The notes beneath the pieces were generated by a model that had not been told where the DNA came from, did not search any database, and saw only the letters and a program-made list of their open reading frames with translations. A stretch of DNA of 64,000 nucleotides, from contig NC_071355.1 in NCBI RefSeq assembly GCF_943734655.1, positions 13,310,768-13,374,767 on the forward strand. Reading direction: 5' to 3'. Numbering within the stretch: position 1 is the first letter of the stretch; each line of letters starts with the position of its first letter. This DNA is from Sabethes cyaneus (taxonomy: Eukaryota; Arthropoda; Insecta; Diptera; Culicidae). The position numbers and the translations under genes are program-made. Of this stretch, positions 22,951 through 34,699 are shown piece by piece.

Positions 22951-23039
22951 CTGCAGATACTTAAACGGAAAAAACTAAATTTTAACAACCACCCCCATTC
23001 CCATCCGTAGACAAGTGTGGATTTTGACTGAACGCTCAT

Positions 23040-23640
23040 CCCCTTTTCACTGTTTGTTCAAGTGGACATTTTTCCCTATGCAAAATTGCGTTATTCTGTA
23101 ATTAGCAAAGGAATAAGAAACAAAGCTTAAGTAAAATGAAGCTAAACTATAGATATGTTATCTATAGGATGCTACAGGGTTAGAGGTGTGCGCCGGTCAG
23201 ATTATCGGCGGCGGCGGCGGCGCAGGAATCATTTTTATTCGGCGGCGGCGGCGTTGCCGGCGTGACGTCGTTCGTTACTATCGGCGCCGGTGGCGGCGGC
23301 GGCGTGCGAGTATTTTACACCGTTAAATTACCGCATTTCGTATAAGTTTAAGCAAAATCGTTTTAAAAATTGAACTAAAGTTGACAAGTAAAACCAATCT
23401 TAATAATGCTTATTTTGTGAATGATGTGAATGTGAATGTAAATGACCCATAAATCTTGGAATAGTTTGTATGTTTGCGAATACGCGGTATGGTCGACACT
23501 AGTACGTAAAAGGCAGGGAAGATTGGGATACGCACCCTATCTTTCGATTTTATGCCATACATATGAACGTCCGATTGCTATAGATCGAATTTGAATTTCA
23601 GTTTTCTGCCAATGTGTTTTTTTTTAATTAAGGGATATTA
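23040..23640. other. Spacer with GGC-rich repeat
   Basis: No gene was found. Between about 23185 and 23315 there are several (CGG)n runs beside AGAGGTGTGCGCCGG. The same AGAGGTGTGCGCCG boundary occurs inverted near 29405-29420 beside CGG runs, so both are probably ends of one repeat family. Confidence 0.6.
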
Positions 23641-23937
23641 CATGCATTGCGTATAATAGACGGCCTAAAACTTGGCGGGTGAAATCGGCAATGTTGCAAA
23701 TCGAGCAAGAAGTCAAGTATGCCCATGCGAGCGAGTATAAGCAGCATCCAGCGCTTACGCAACTGACGCAAGCGTACGATAAGCAACCACCAATACTGCG
23801 TGCATACATCCTGCTACCTACTTACCAGCGAGCGCACAGCATCGAAATGTCTTTCTGCACAGCCCGCTCACAAAGCCAACAACTTGTGAGAAGCCAACAG
23901 CCCGTGCGGGCTAGCGGCATACTAGGATATATGGATA
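23641..23937. other. Unassigned stretch
   Basis: Overlapping ORFs of 97 codons (plus) and 61 codons (minus) cover this stretch, with no motif to decide between them. I do not support either as a gene. It is less A+T-rich than its flanks. Confidence 0.4.
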
Positions 23938-23945
23938 CTTATTTT

Positions 23946-24312
23946 CAGTGTTGGGCACCGCTAATTCGCTAATTCGCTAGTTATACTTTATAATTTATAC
24001 TCAGACTAGCCGAATTGTTGCTGGTCCATAATTCCAAACGAAGTGCCGCTGTTTATTTTAAAATTAATAAACTGTAAAGTATTTTATCCAGTTAGGTTTT
24101 GATCTTAGTTAAATTAAGAAAAGTCGTGTAATATATACAAATTAGTAATAAGTTGTACAGTGGTAGATTACAATGAAAGTTGTTGCGATATGTTCAAATA
24201 TAGACATTGACTGTTAATTTGCAGTCTGCGATTAGTAATTAGCGAAATTTCCACGATTATCGAGCAAACTGTATCAGTTAGGGCATTAGCGAATTAGCGG
24301 TGCCCAACACTG
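23946..24312. mobile_element. hAT-type MITE with 8-bp duplication
   Basis: Perfect terminal inverted repeats of 28 bp begin CAGTGTTGGGCACCGC and continue into AATTCGCTAA. The element is flanked by CTTATTTT at 23938-23945 and at 24313-24320, an exact 8-bp target-site duplication. The CAGTG start and 8-bp duplication are typical of hAT elements. The 367-bp length and lack of an ORF make it non-autonomous. Confidence 0.95.
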
Positions 24313-24464
24313 CTTATTTTGCATTTTTCTCTTTTTTGTTCACCTTACGTCCTCACTTATACACGCGGATAAGACTGCGGGCCCTCGCGAGTGATCGGTG
24401 TCAGCTGCTTGGATTGCAATGAAGAGCGAGATCGGCGACTGTGGCCCATAGCTAAATTCATCTA

Positions 24465-25850
24465 ACCAACGTGGATTTTACTCAGGGAGATTGACAAAAA
24501 CGAATTTAGTACAGTTCACATCGCATTGCATTAGGTTCATGGAAACAGGAGCTCAAGTAGATACCGTGTACACAGATATAAAAGCGGCATTTGACAGTGT
24601 AGACCACTCTATTCTATTGGCAAAAATTGAGCGACTTGGTGCATCACCCGCTATAGTACAATGATTAAAATCGTACCTTATTGGTCGAACTCTGTCTGTA
24701 AAAATAGGAAGCCATGAATCACAAAGTTTTACCAACCGCTCGGGTGTACCACAAGGGAGTAATCTGGGGCCGTTACTATTTTCATTATTTTTTAACGACA
24801 TCTGCTATGTAATACCATCAGGTCGGTTTCTTATTTATGCTGACGATCTTAAACTTTACCGTGGTATACGCTCGACGGCTGATTGTATCGAACTACAGTA
24901 ACATCTCAACGATTTCTACGATTGGTGTGCTCAAAATCTGCTGATCCTGAGCGTGGCTAAGTGCGCAGTGATCTCATTTTCACGTAGAAAAATTCAATCT
25001 AATGGAATTACACTATATCTGAAGAGACAGTTAACAGAGTTACGGTAGTTAGAGACTTAGGCGTACTCTTAGACACTCAAATGACCTTTAGAGACCAATA
25101 TTCTCATATAATTGGTCAGGCGAATAGAAACTTGGGTTTTATTATTAGAGTTGCCAAAGGATTTACTGACCCATATTGTTTACGAGCACTGTATTTTGCC
25201 CTTGTTCGTTCCATACTGGAAGCGTCAGCCGCTGTTTGGAGTCCATACACAGCTGTTTGGTCAAACAGGATTGAAGCAATTCAATCAAGATTTCTGCGTT
25301 ATGCATTGAGAAGCTTACCGTGGCGAAACCCAATAGAATTACCGCCATACGTTGAGCGCTGTCGTTTGCTAGATATGGATACCCTAGCTAAACGAAGAGA
25401 CATATGTAGAGCAGCTTTTGTGGGAAAATTACTGACAGGCGAGATCGACTCCACTTTTATCCTTGCACAAATTTGCATTAACATTCCGCTCAGAAACCTG
25501 AGATCAAGGAAATTTTTAAGACTACAATACCAGCGCACTGAATATGGACAGAACGAACCCGTAAGGGCGATGTGTGAAGTTTTCAATAAATGTTATTTAT
25601 ATTTTGACTTTTCCATGACCAGTGTTAGTTTTGAAAATAGACTAAAAAGATTATTTAGCTTATTTGTGAATTTGTATATAAGAGATGTCTGTGAAGCTTG
25701 TGATATATGTAAACACTTATTGTAAACGTTCAAAAGAAGATGGGCTTTTTATGCCTTTTTGAGAGTCTACGTTAGATTTTTTCAAAAAGGCTTTTCCCCA
25801 TCCAAGTAAATTCATGGAGGCCTACTTGGCCAGATTGATAAATAAATAAA
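24465..25850 (+). mobile_element. 5'-truncated CR1/Jockey-type LINE
   Basis: The element begins in the RT domain near the FTQG motif and runs to a 3' end with AATAAATAAAAATG at about 25837-25855. It belongs to a family different from the LINE at 14.3-19.3 kb, judging from the RT sequence. No duplication was identified at the 5' side. Confidence 0.83.
24520..25725 (+). pseudogene. LINE reverse transcriptase, broken
   Basis: RT motifs in order are VDTVYTDIKAAFDSVDHS at about 24555-24605, SGVPQGSNLGPLLFSLF near 24740-24790, the catalytic IYADDLKLY near 24832-24860, and the C-terminal thumb (25081-25725) with SRFLRYALRSLPWRNP and YGQNEPVRAMCEVFN. Stops occur near 24662 and 24898, and a frameshift near 25010 separates the last block. 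The catalytic YADD is intact, so the copy failed by truncation and point changes. Confidence 0.85.
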
Positions 25851-25855
25851 AATGA

Positions 25856-26020
25856 AATGAAATTAAATACACACTCGCAAAAACTTGTCGCAGTGCATGA
25901 AATAATAAGAGCGTGAGTCCGTAGGACATACTCATGCCGGCGTGTTCGTTAGAATTAAAACGCGCGTGTGAGAAAATTAGACCACACGAGTGCGGTCTTG
26001 CAACACTGGAAATCCGTATG
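25856..26020. other. Unassigned spacer
   Basis: Nothing recognised apart from the LINE tail to the left and a GGGGTAAGA word at 26021. Confidence 0.4.
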
Positions 26021-27742
26021 GGGGTAAGACCGGCAACTAATTTTAGCATCAGTCAGTTTACAACCGCGAAATGAAAAGCAATACTAGCCGTTTACGTAAT
26101 ACCGTTCCGTTCTTTCTCCACACTCTAAAAATTTCATTACTTTCTTCTACCGTCCCTTCGTCAATTGTAAAAGAACTACAGTTTCAAAAAATATTCTTTT
26201 TCCTTTTTCTCAAGCTGTGATTAGTTTACAAAGCTCAAAAGTTGTAAAAGCCTTTGCCAAGCTTCTACCAATAAAACCAAAAAAAATTGTGTAGTTTCTG
26301 AGAGAAAGGTACATAAAGCTTGAAAATCGTTTTTTTAACAGGAGCGGCGTTTTATTTTAACGAGGTTGTTCCACGCCGCAGTGGAATGCTTATGTGTTCG
26401 ATCGTTTTTCGGGCACTTCCCGTGGTTGGATCATTACAAAATTAGTATCAAAATAAACGAAAAAGACTGCAGAATCAAAATCTGAGTAAAAAATTCGACT
26501 TTTTTAAAAAATTTTGGTTGCTTACGTCTCCTTTCTTTGAGTTATAAACACAATTTCAATATTATTAACTAAGTAAGAACAAGTACTTAAGGGGTTTTAA
26601 GTACATGCTAAAAGAAGGTATAGTTTAATTTAGAGACCTGCTAAAAGAAGAAATTTTGTTACTAGTTCAATTTTGAAAATAAGAAGAAAGACATTATTTT
26701 ACTCCACTGGTTTTATTTACTCTTTTCTTGGCGTTATTTTGTTGATTTGTCAGCAGGACTTTTACTCTTTGAATACGCTTCACTTTAGGTGAAGACAAAG
26801 AAGGCAACACATTAAATGAACACATTAAATCATCGAATTTTGATTCCGTTAGATCCAAATTTACATTGATTTTATTATAAGAATAGCACTTGTTGGCTTC
26901 TTTCGACGTGGGAGGCTGTGTGTTAGACAGGATGATCTCAGATTCAGGAATAATTTTTATTACAGGTGTACTCTATTTCGAAAAAGACACTGATGAAGCC
27001 TGCAAGTCGTAAACGAAATGCGTATCTGTCAGAATAATAGAAAAGTTAGTCAAATTCAACAGAACCTTAGGAAATTATGAGCACTATGACGTATGGCCCT
27101 TTTACCCCGTGAAAAATGGCCCGTCTTACCCCTAGTTCACAATTTACATTATTTTGCTTTTATCGCTCAATCCGTACTATTTTATATACACTCAAAATAA
27201 ATTTCACGTCGAAATCATAGGAAAAGTTATGTGAATATTTTCCATCCAGCTTTTCCTGTACTATTTACGTGATTTTCAGGTAGTTCGCACGCATACTAAT
27301 GTGTTAACGTGAAAATCAGATAGATGCTATTATTTTTTCCAATAACAGTCATCTGAAAATCACGTAATTGCCTGTAGAGAAATTTACGCGATTTTCACGT
27401 GGAAAGGACGTGTGGATTATTTTTAGTGTACCTTTTCCGCCACACACAGAACAAGAATTGCCCAATTAAAGTCAGTGGTAAGAGAAACGACAAAATACAT
27501 AGCTTTTTTTGTTGAATAACCTTAAATTTGTTGCTGATGAAATTATATCGCATGAAGACACTGCGAACGAAAAGTTTGTTTTGATTCTAGTTTTGACGTT
27601 GGATACGGCCGAGTGCCACAGGTTGTCTCGAAAGTGTTTAGATAGTCTAATAAACAAAACATACTGGGGCATTTGTAGAAAATTTAAGGATTTCTTGGCG
27701 AAATCGATGTGGTCCCTCTTACCCGCCGGGCCTTCTTACCCC
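26021..27742. mobile_element. Possible DNA transposon with GGGGTAAGA ends
   Basis: GGGGTAAGACC begins at 26021, and its inverted partner, GGGGTAAGAAGG on the minus strand, ends at 27742. Related GGGGTAA(G/A)A words recur inverted near 27090-27135 and 27717-27722. That is consistent with terminal and subterminal repeats of one element, but no clear target duplication or transposase was found. The interior is A+T-rich and contains a separate MITE. Confidence 0.35.
27189..27428. mobile_element. TA-flanked MITE
   Basis: The ends are CACTCAAAATAA at the left and CACTAAAAATAA read inward from the right, flanked by TA at 27187-27188 and 27429-27430. The 240-bp interior contains repeated ACGTGAAAATC words and no ORF. 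It resembles Tc1/mariner-related miniature elements of mosquitoes. Confidence 0.82.
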
Positions 27743-27834
27743 TTGTTATCCTACATTATAAGAATGAATTCACAAAACGGGTTCACTATATGCTGTCAAC
27801 ATTTTGACCCGCATTTTTGTCAATGTTGGACTAT

Positions 27835-27944
27835 ATCGTCGGCGTGGGTAAATAGCTTCGGCGGCGTGGGAAAAAGGACCTAGGCGGCGCGCTGGTTTTA
27901 AATCATCGGCGTCGGCAGCGCATGCAAAAGTGTCGGCGGCGGCG
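27835..27944. repeat. GGC-rich repeat, part interrupted by the palindrome
   Basis: Multiple GGCGGCG and GTCGGCG words occur here. The block ends in CGGCGGCG and resumes at 29403-29410 with the same eight bases followed by CACACCTCTA, so the palindrome was inserted within it. Confidence 0.7.
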
Positions 27945-29402
27945 CACCGTGGGATGAAACCCAAATCTAGGTGGACAAAAGTAATTACGCTTAAACCGTT
28001 AGTCCTAGGTATAAAGTATCTTCGGAGAAAATTTGTTATTTCAACTTCCGCATTTTTTGCTGTATATGGCATTAGGGTGACCATCATAGTAGGCGTATGC
28101 AAAATATAAACTTTTTTATGGTTGAAGTTAGCTGAATGAAATGTTCTGCAAAGTTAAAGAACATTAAATTTTGAGTAACTTTGCTAAAGAAATGAAAGCC
28201 CTATCTTTTATGGTTGATAGACTGGGGTAATTTAAAGTTTTTTGGTCGGGGTGGACCTAAAAAATCCGTTTTTCCTTAATATCTCCTTTCGTGTTCATTC
28301 CTTACAAATCATGCCTTCTGAGCACTTTCACATCCATTGAAAACGCACATTTTGTTTGAAGGAATCAGGTCGCTATCTCCTTCGGTTCCGAAGCTACAGA
28401 CAGTTTTTCTAAAAAAATATGCTTTTTTCAAATGTCAATAACGTAAAAACTGCTCAAAAGCAGCACATGAAATTTTGTATGGATGTTTAGTAATATATTG
28501 GCCACCGAAATTAATTGAGATCGCATCGATCCAGGTCGGCCCTTTTTTGCTAGACCGTATTGAATATGAAGTAAAAATTACCGTTTTACTTAGAAAAATC
28601 ACAATTTTAAAGGTAATAAGATGGATTAAAAAACAAAAATATTTATTTGTATTTTTTATTTGTATTTTTTTTTGCATGATTAAGTTAAATACAAATATTT
28701 AGAATTATTTTTGTTTTTTAATCCATCTTATTACCGTAAAAATTGTGATTTTGGTAAGTAAAACGGTAATTTTTACTTCATATTCAATACGGTCTAGCAA
28801 AAAAGGGCCGACCTGGACCGATGCGATCTCAATTAATTTCGGTGGCCAATATATTACTAAACATCCATACAAAATTTCATGTGCTGCTTTTGAGCAGTTT
28901 TTACGTTATTGACATTTGAAAAAAGCATGTTTTTTTAGAAAAACTGTCTGTAGCTTTAGAACCGCAGGAGATAGCAACCTGATTCCTTCAAATAAAATGT
29001 GCGTTTTCAATGGATGTGAAAGTGCTCAGAAGGCATGATTTGTGAGAAATGAACACGAAAGGAGATATTAAGGAAAAACGGATTTTTTAGGTCCACCCCG
29101 ACCAAAAAACTTTTAATTACCCCAGTCCATCAACCATAAAAGATAGGGCTTTTATTTCTTCAGCAAAGTTACTCAAAATTTAATGTTCTTTAACTTTGCA
29201 GAACATTTTATTTAGCTAACTTCAACCATAAAAAAGTTTATATTTTGCACACGCCTACTATGATGATCACCCTAATGCCATATACAGCAAAAAATGCGGA
29301 AGTTGAAATAACAAATTTTCTCCGAAGATACTTTATACCTAGGACTAACGGTTTAAGCGTAATTACTTTTGTCCACCTAGATTTGGGTTTCATCCCACGG
29401 TG
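27945..29402. mobile_element. 1.46-kb near-perfect palindromic element
   Basis: Two arms of about 710 bp are reverse complements with scattered differences, around an A+T-rich loop at about 28655-28690. The ends are CACCGTGGGATGAAACCC and its exact complement. CGGCGGCG lies on both sides (27937-27944 and 29403-29410), which fits an 8-bp target duplication, though the GGC-rich target makes this ambiguous. Mirror-image ORFs occur in both arms and encode no known family. It is a foldback-type non-autonomous element. Confidence 0.9.
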
Positions 29403-29479
29403 CGGCGGCGCACACCTCTATAACAGGGTGAGTAGTCAGAACTGTCAGTAAAGAAAATGTTCACAAAAAAAGACGCCTG

Positions 29480-30240
29480 CAAAAATTTGACTTTTGAGTG
29501 TATTCCGTGTAAAGAATATCCATAATAGGTATTTGTCTTAAATTAATCCAATTGAAAGTTTTCTTCCTTTGCTTTAATTAGCAGTCTCAATCGTTGTTGG
29601 CATTTCATCCCAAATATTCTACAGACGTTGTTTGAAAGTATCTACAGTCAATCCTGGTGCTCCCTAGCTTACCTAGCATGTAAATCCATGCAGAGAAGTC
29701 GAGAGGATTCAAATCAGGTGGAGAGGTGGGCCACTTTTTGAAGAAATAAAATCCGGAAAATTGTTCTCACATTAAGGCTGTGTAGCTTTCGCCTGGTGAG
29801 ACGGTGCAGAATCTTGATGGAAGTAGTATGGTGCATTCGTGTATTGCTTTTTGGCGATGGGAAGCAAATGGTTCTCTAAAACATTATCGATGTACTATTT
29901 AGCATTGATTTTAACATCAGGTTTTATAAACAGCAATGGAACCTTCTAATTTTTGACGAAACGTTCCCATACCATTACCCTGGAAACATTCTGGAACCTA
30001 TGAACAGCCAGTTTGTCCAAAGGTACATCAGAAAGATGTGCTGCATATATCCGATCATTTTGCTGGTTGTGGTTGAAGTGTATTTTGCAAGAACCGGTTT
30101 CCTGGCATCGCTTGATGGTACGAAAAATAAAGTTTTCGTTTATTTCGAGTAACTTCAGCTCCAGCTTTTTCAAAAAACAGACTTATCGCAAGTTTCCTCA
30201 TCTGTAATTAACCCATTTTTAATTAAACACGCCCATCCTG
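29480..30240 (-). pseudogene. Tc1/mariner-type transposase remnant
   Basis: The minus strand encodes blocks of a DDE transposase: the INENFIFRTIKRCQETGS stretch, SRVMVWERF near 29960-29990, a FHQDSAPSH-like block near 29810 and PPDLNPLDFSAW near 29690-29730. The second and third blocks hold the usual catalytic Asp positions. Stops and frame breaks are frequent. The spacing and PPDLNP motif suggest the mosquito ITmD37E-like group. A second relative lies at 61560-62165. Confidence 0.75.
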
Positions 30241-30544
30241 TAAATACACTAAAAAGTAACCGCAATTTCAAATTCCGTGTAGTATTCAATCAAGTTTCGA
30301 CTGAATGCTATTGTTGTTCATCCAAATGAAGCAGCTGTCGTCTTTTATGTCGGTATTTCACTCACCAAACAGACTAAATCCATGAAACCGAGAGCTCGGA
30401 ATACGACAAACTGCTGACCAAGTAATCAGGGTGCCTACATAAAACATGCCTATAAAACTCAGGGTCAGTGCAGTCCATTGTTACCGAAAAGTTCCGCAGG
30501 AAGTTTACATCGTGTAACATCGGTACCGCACGTACTTGCAAATG
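30241..30544. other. Unassigned spacer
   Basis: About 300 bp without a recognised feature, between a mariner remnant and an RTE leader. Confidence 0.45.
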
Positions 30545-31148
30545 TAAAATGTGGGGTATACAGTGGTTCTTTGCCTCTTATTTAGCAACTCCGATCTCTT
30601 CCTCCGCGTGATACCAGCCGGAATACGAGCAACCTTAGTGGAGAGCGGGTAACTAACCCCTGTGGTAACCAAAGTCGTGTACCGTTAGAGGGGTACTCAT
30701 GCGAACGCTGAGTTTAACAACGAGGATTAGCCTATTTACCATAGAGCGTCTGTTCTCATGTCAGAGGCGGCTTTTGATAGCTTGATGATTTCTCAACCAA
30801 GTGAGTGTTTACACTACAAGTTAGGGGTGGCTTACAACAGCGTTTGAAACGGAGCGGGCGGCTGAATTAAGGCATGTGTTGTCTCGGCGACGTGACCCTA
30901 GTAAGTCAACCTACCTTATCCTATCTTGTTACAAACAATCAAGGAAATTATACTTGGAACTGCCGGTTCTGCTGAATTGTCCTATGGTGATTAAAGTTTT
31001 AAAGTGTCTTAGTCGAATACGAAGATTTACATTAAAGGAAGCTTTTTTCACAGGCTGATGCTCGATCAGTTAGCACCCCGAAAGTTTGGCATCGTGGCAC
31101 TGCAGGAAATTTGTCGCAAAGCCGAGAAGATGTGGAGAATCCGTGACT
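30545..31148 (+). mobile_element. RTE fragment (leader and endonuclease start)
   Basis: A leader stretch with ATACCAGCCGGAATACGAGC near 30610 matches the leaders of copies A and B. After a deletion, LDQLAPRKFGIVALQEIC is encoded at about 31065-31120, the start of the endonuclease with its catalytic Glu. The fragment ends near 31148. It lies in opposite orientation to copies A and B. Confidence 0.8.
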
Positions 31149-31159
31149 GATTTTGCTAC

Positions 31160-31620
31160 TTCCGGTATAGGCACTTGGTGCTGTATATCTCTTCATTCCT
31201 CGCAAACCCTGGCATAAAAATGTTCATTTTGGCAAAGCACTTCTTTACTGTTCGGCCGGTTTCTTCGTCCTCCTGGCCCAAGGCGCGGAACGATGAGGCT
31301 GCCTTGCACTCAGTCTTCACTTTCAGCTTCTACTGCACTTTACGACCGCTCAGCACCGCCGGAGGGTTAGAACCAGGCTTCCGGTTGACGCCTTTGCCTT
31401 TCCCCACAAGAAAGAGAACATGCCTTTCTTCAAAAGGAACGAATTGCCCCACCATGTCCAATTTCTTTGCTCCAGGATGGAGCTGGCAGTACGAACAATG
31501 CATCGAGCGTAGTTGTTTGATTGTTTTCGCCATAGCTGTTGCAAAAAAAAGACTGATAACGCTGTGAAACTTTTTTCTCTACACAACAGGGATGCTACGA
31601 TTGGCGATATATAAGTGGAT
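31160..31620 (-). pseudogene. Small gene-like ORF with one in-frame stop, unidentified
   Basis: On the minus strand, ATG at 31533 opens a frame of 67 codons to TAG near 31330, which then continues open for about 57 more codons. Third positions look coding-like and six Cys residues are spread over the 125 codons. A TTATATAT box at 31607-31614 is placed suitably for a promoter. I do not recognise the protein. A plus-strand ORF of 130 codons covers the same bases and is the rival reading. Confidence 0.4.
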
Positions 31621-33059
31621 TCACCATCAGGTGATACGGTTATTGCTTGAAAAATTGCTAAAATCAGTTTTTTCTAATGCCTGACCGAAATTCCGGCCCT
31701 TTTTAGCGCCCTTGGAGGGGGCCAGTCTGCGCCAAGCAAGCACAAGCGCTGCTTGCGTGTGTCAAGGCGCTTAATGAATTGGTGACGAGCAGCCCAGCAC
31801 AGAGCACAGGGGAGACCAATTTTAGATACGGCAAGAGCCGTAGAATGCTGTTAGTTGTAAGGAGTACTGAACTTTAAATTTACCTTATAATAACATTTGA
31901 AATTTTACCTGTAATAAGATTTTGGATTGGGCCAAAAATTAGGGCTGAAATTGGGCTTAAAACGTACGATCTACGGCGACTGGTTTCTTATTATAGAGTA
32001 TATCCTACTGGGAGGTGATACACCTGAAAATTAGACCTCCAACCGATCCCGAAAAAGGTTGAAATGACAATAATTTCAAACTCATTCGTTATGCAAAAAT
32101 GCGCTCATCAGTCACACTCAATCGTTATGCGAAGCAGCGGAAAAGCTGTCAACCGTGCCGGGTAGCCGTGATTGGATGACTCGAGCATGGCAACTATGTA
32201 TGTTTCCTTTTTTTTCGTTGTATTTTGCTCTCCTTCCGCCGTCGCCGTCGTCGGCGTCGGCGGCGGGGGATTGCAACATTTCGAGCAGCCTGCTGAGTTG
32301 CACTCATCAAGTGGTCCCAAACTGACAATCAGGCCCGGAATACAAGCTGAGCAAACAGAGAGAAAAAGAAAAAAAACTTAATTCCCACATCAGTGCACCA
32401 GGGCTTGCAGTGAGTATTTTTCTTTCAACAACAATGAAGAAAATAGTGGAAAATGCTACCTCTCCTGGTGCATAAGGTGCAACCGTCGTCATCGTCGTCG
32501 TCGTCGTTGTCGTCAAGTTACATAATAATTATTGTTCTTCTAATTGCTGCCATACTGCTCGTTCACTCATATGTGAAAAAAGTCAGAGACTCTCTGCGCA
32601 TACCTTCCTACGTAAGCACACACTGGGCAAACAGAAGATAGTGTCATTGTTCCGGCGGCCGTTCCTCCCTGTGCCTGTCACGATCAAACGTCGTCGTCGT
32701 CGTCGTCGTTCACCGTTGGATGACTGGTGGATCAGGCGGAAGCAAGTGCGTTAAGGAAAACGCGCTTTTGACTGCCTATCTGGTGCTTGTAGTTACAAAC
32801 TGACTGTGGTCGATGTTTTAAGTGCCATCATACTTGAGATAAGATAACATTACAAACAATCCATTGAGATTTCTAGGTTGTAATACAGTATTGAACTAAT
32901 ATGTAAATCTCGTAGGATGTTCTAGAGATTTGAAATCGAGGAGTCTAACCCTCGAAAAAAAGATTTGTACAACATTTGAACCAATTATTTTTGTGTGAAA
33001 ATCTTTGATACCACTATGTTTAACAGTAAACATGAAAGACCATTAGCTAGACGAAGCTC
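31621..33059. other. Unique sequence with GTC/CGT microsatellites
   Basis: No gene or element was recognised. Short trinucleotide runs lie at about 32240-32270, 32485-32515 and 32685-32710. ORFs in these runs are low-complexity artefacts. Confidence 0.5.
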
Positions 33060-33875
33060 CTGCGGAATTAAAATGCATTAGACAATCCGTCGTTCGTAGA
33101 TAAAGTCAGTGTGACCTGCTTCCTGGGGAAGTCATTCTCGTCTATGATTTTCCATCGCTCTTTTTGGTAGATGCTATCATACGCAGCTTTGAAGTCAACG
33201 AACAAATGGTGCATGAGAATTCTGAATTGGTCCAGAAATTTAATTATGTATACTCCTGCTCTTCCAGATAGCGCATTTCTTCTGGAAAATTTGGATTCAC
33301 TGCATCTTCTTTTATTTCTGTCTTTCCACGTTCAGATAAGGATTTTTGCCGCCCCTACAGCGTTCTCCTCATTCATCACCCACCGACATTCATGGTCATA
33401 CCTTTCATTCAACTGATTCCATGTCACGTGCCCGATGATGCTTTCTGCTACACGACTAATGACTATTTTGATGATTTTCCAACAGTCCTCTAGAGGGATT
33501 TCATCCGATTTGTTCTCTTCCGACAACGCAGCTTCAAGTGAATTCGTAGTTTACGGCGACGTCAGGTTGCTTTAGCTGCGCGTAATTTAACCAGGGATTG
33601 CGTCAGTATCGAATGTTATTCGCAACCGAAAATTTTGGGCGCATCTTACCATCCCGTATTGGCATCTCGCCCATCATTGTGAAAACTGTATGCTGTTCTG
33701 ACAGATAGTATGTCCATCTCTGAACGCACGAACCGATAAGCCCTTCTAGTACACCTCCTGTCGCGCTGACGACGAAGTTTCAGCTCCTGAATATATCGGA
33801 GAGCACTCAAGTACTCTCTTGGAAGTTGAGAGATCGACAGTTCCACGTCCTGAGTTTCCTTGAAAGTGCGTAGGG
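33060..33875 (-). pseudogene. RTE fragment with internal deletions
   Basis: The minus strand reads TWNCRSLN near 33845-33868 (endonuclease start), a W-K-I-I-K...AES linker helix with Y-D-H-E-C near 33350-33510, and HHLFVDFKAAYDSIY near 33170-33215 (RT motif). The pieces are in RTE order but most sequence between them is lost. It is the most diverged RTE copy in the window. Confidence 0.7.
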
Positions 33876-33999
33876 TCCGGTTTGCGTCATCATCATCATT
33901 TTCACCAGTTGAGAGCTTGCAGACAAATAAAGATTGTAAAGCCTGTCTACGTCGACTTAGTGTGCTTAAACCCGACAGACGACAGCGGTCTTCGTACGG

Positions 34000-34640
34000 C
34001 GTTAAGTATTACTGATCCCTCCAGGGAAGAAGGGCGAAGTGCATATCAAACAAATTATCTCTGTACTTTTTCCAGTCTCGCGAACCAGATGGAGTCGTGC
34101 GGGTTCCAGCGTTGACCGTACATTAAAACAATAGAGAGCTATGATGAAAAGCGGGTCATTGAATTCATCAGCGATCTTAAATATGAAACCAAGACCACGA
34201 TTGGACTTGTCAATGATGCCAGAAATGTGGAACTCTATGGTGAGTTTCTCGTCCAAGATACTTCACCTATTCTACCTTATTCAGTTTGGCTCTGGAAATT
34301 TCGTAATCGAACTCTATTGCGCTTCTAATGCGATGAAAACTGATGATGCAACTTTTTTCCACACTCAGTAACAATTGATTCCTTACGCACCAGTTACTAA
34401 ACAAGTCCAGAAGTTTCTGCAACATTCTGCAGTCCTCGGTTCTTCTGACTTCAAGATAGATTTTCAAATCATCGGCGAAGAAAAGCTTTTCATCTTCATT
34501 GAGTAGTAAAGCTGCATCATGTATGTAGATACAGAATAGCAGTGGTCCCAAATTGCTACCCCGCGGTACACCAGAGCCATTTGTAAACGCGGCAGAGCCA
34601 GCAATATCCGGTAATGTAGTTACCGTGTAGTGCGCAAGGC
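34000..34640 (-). pseudogene. CR1/Jockey-type LINE RT fragment
   Basis: Minus-strand frames encode SGVPRGSNLGPLLFCIYIHD, the catalytic FFADDLKIY and the following LFSNWC region at 34267-34600, then the RGLGFIFKIADEF block at 34002-34256. A stop and frame change separate the two. It is closest in sequence to the LINE at 24.5 kb. Confidence 0.8.
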
Positions 34641-34690
34641 ACAAGGCACTCACGGTATACATTATCCGGCCATTTACCAGCCACATTAGG
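34641..34690 (-). other. RTE-like 5'-end signature
   Basis: Reading inward on the minus strand, GGTAAATGGCCGGATAATG resembles the 5' ends of RTE copies A (10337) and B (22570). Here it joins the CR1-like RT fragment rather than an RTE leader, so it is either a short relic or a shared terminal motif. Confidence 0.45.
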
Positions 34691-34699
34691 CTAGAATTT

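Noticed and set aside
29245..29451. 68-residue ORF repeated on the other strand at 27770-28102
   Set aside because: The duplicate is the mirror image expected from a palindrome, not two genes.
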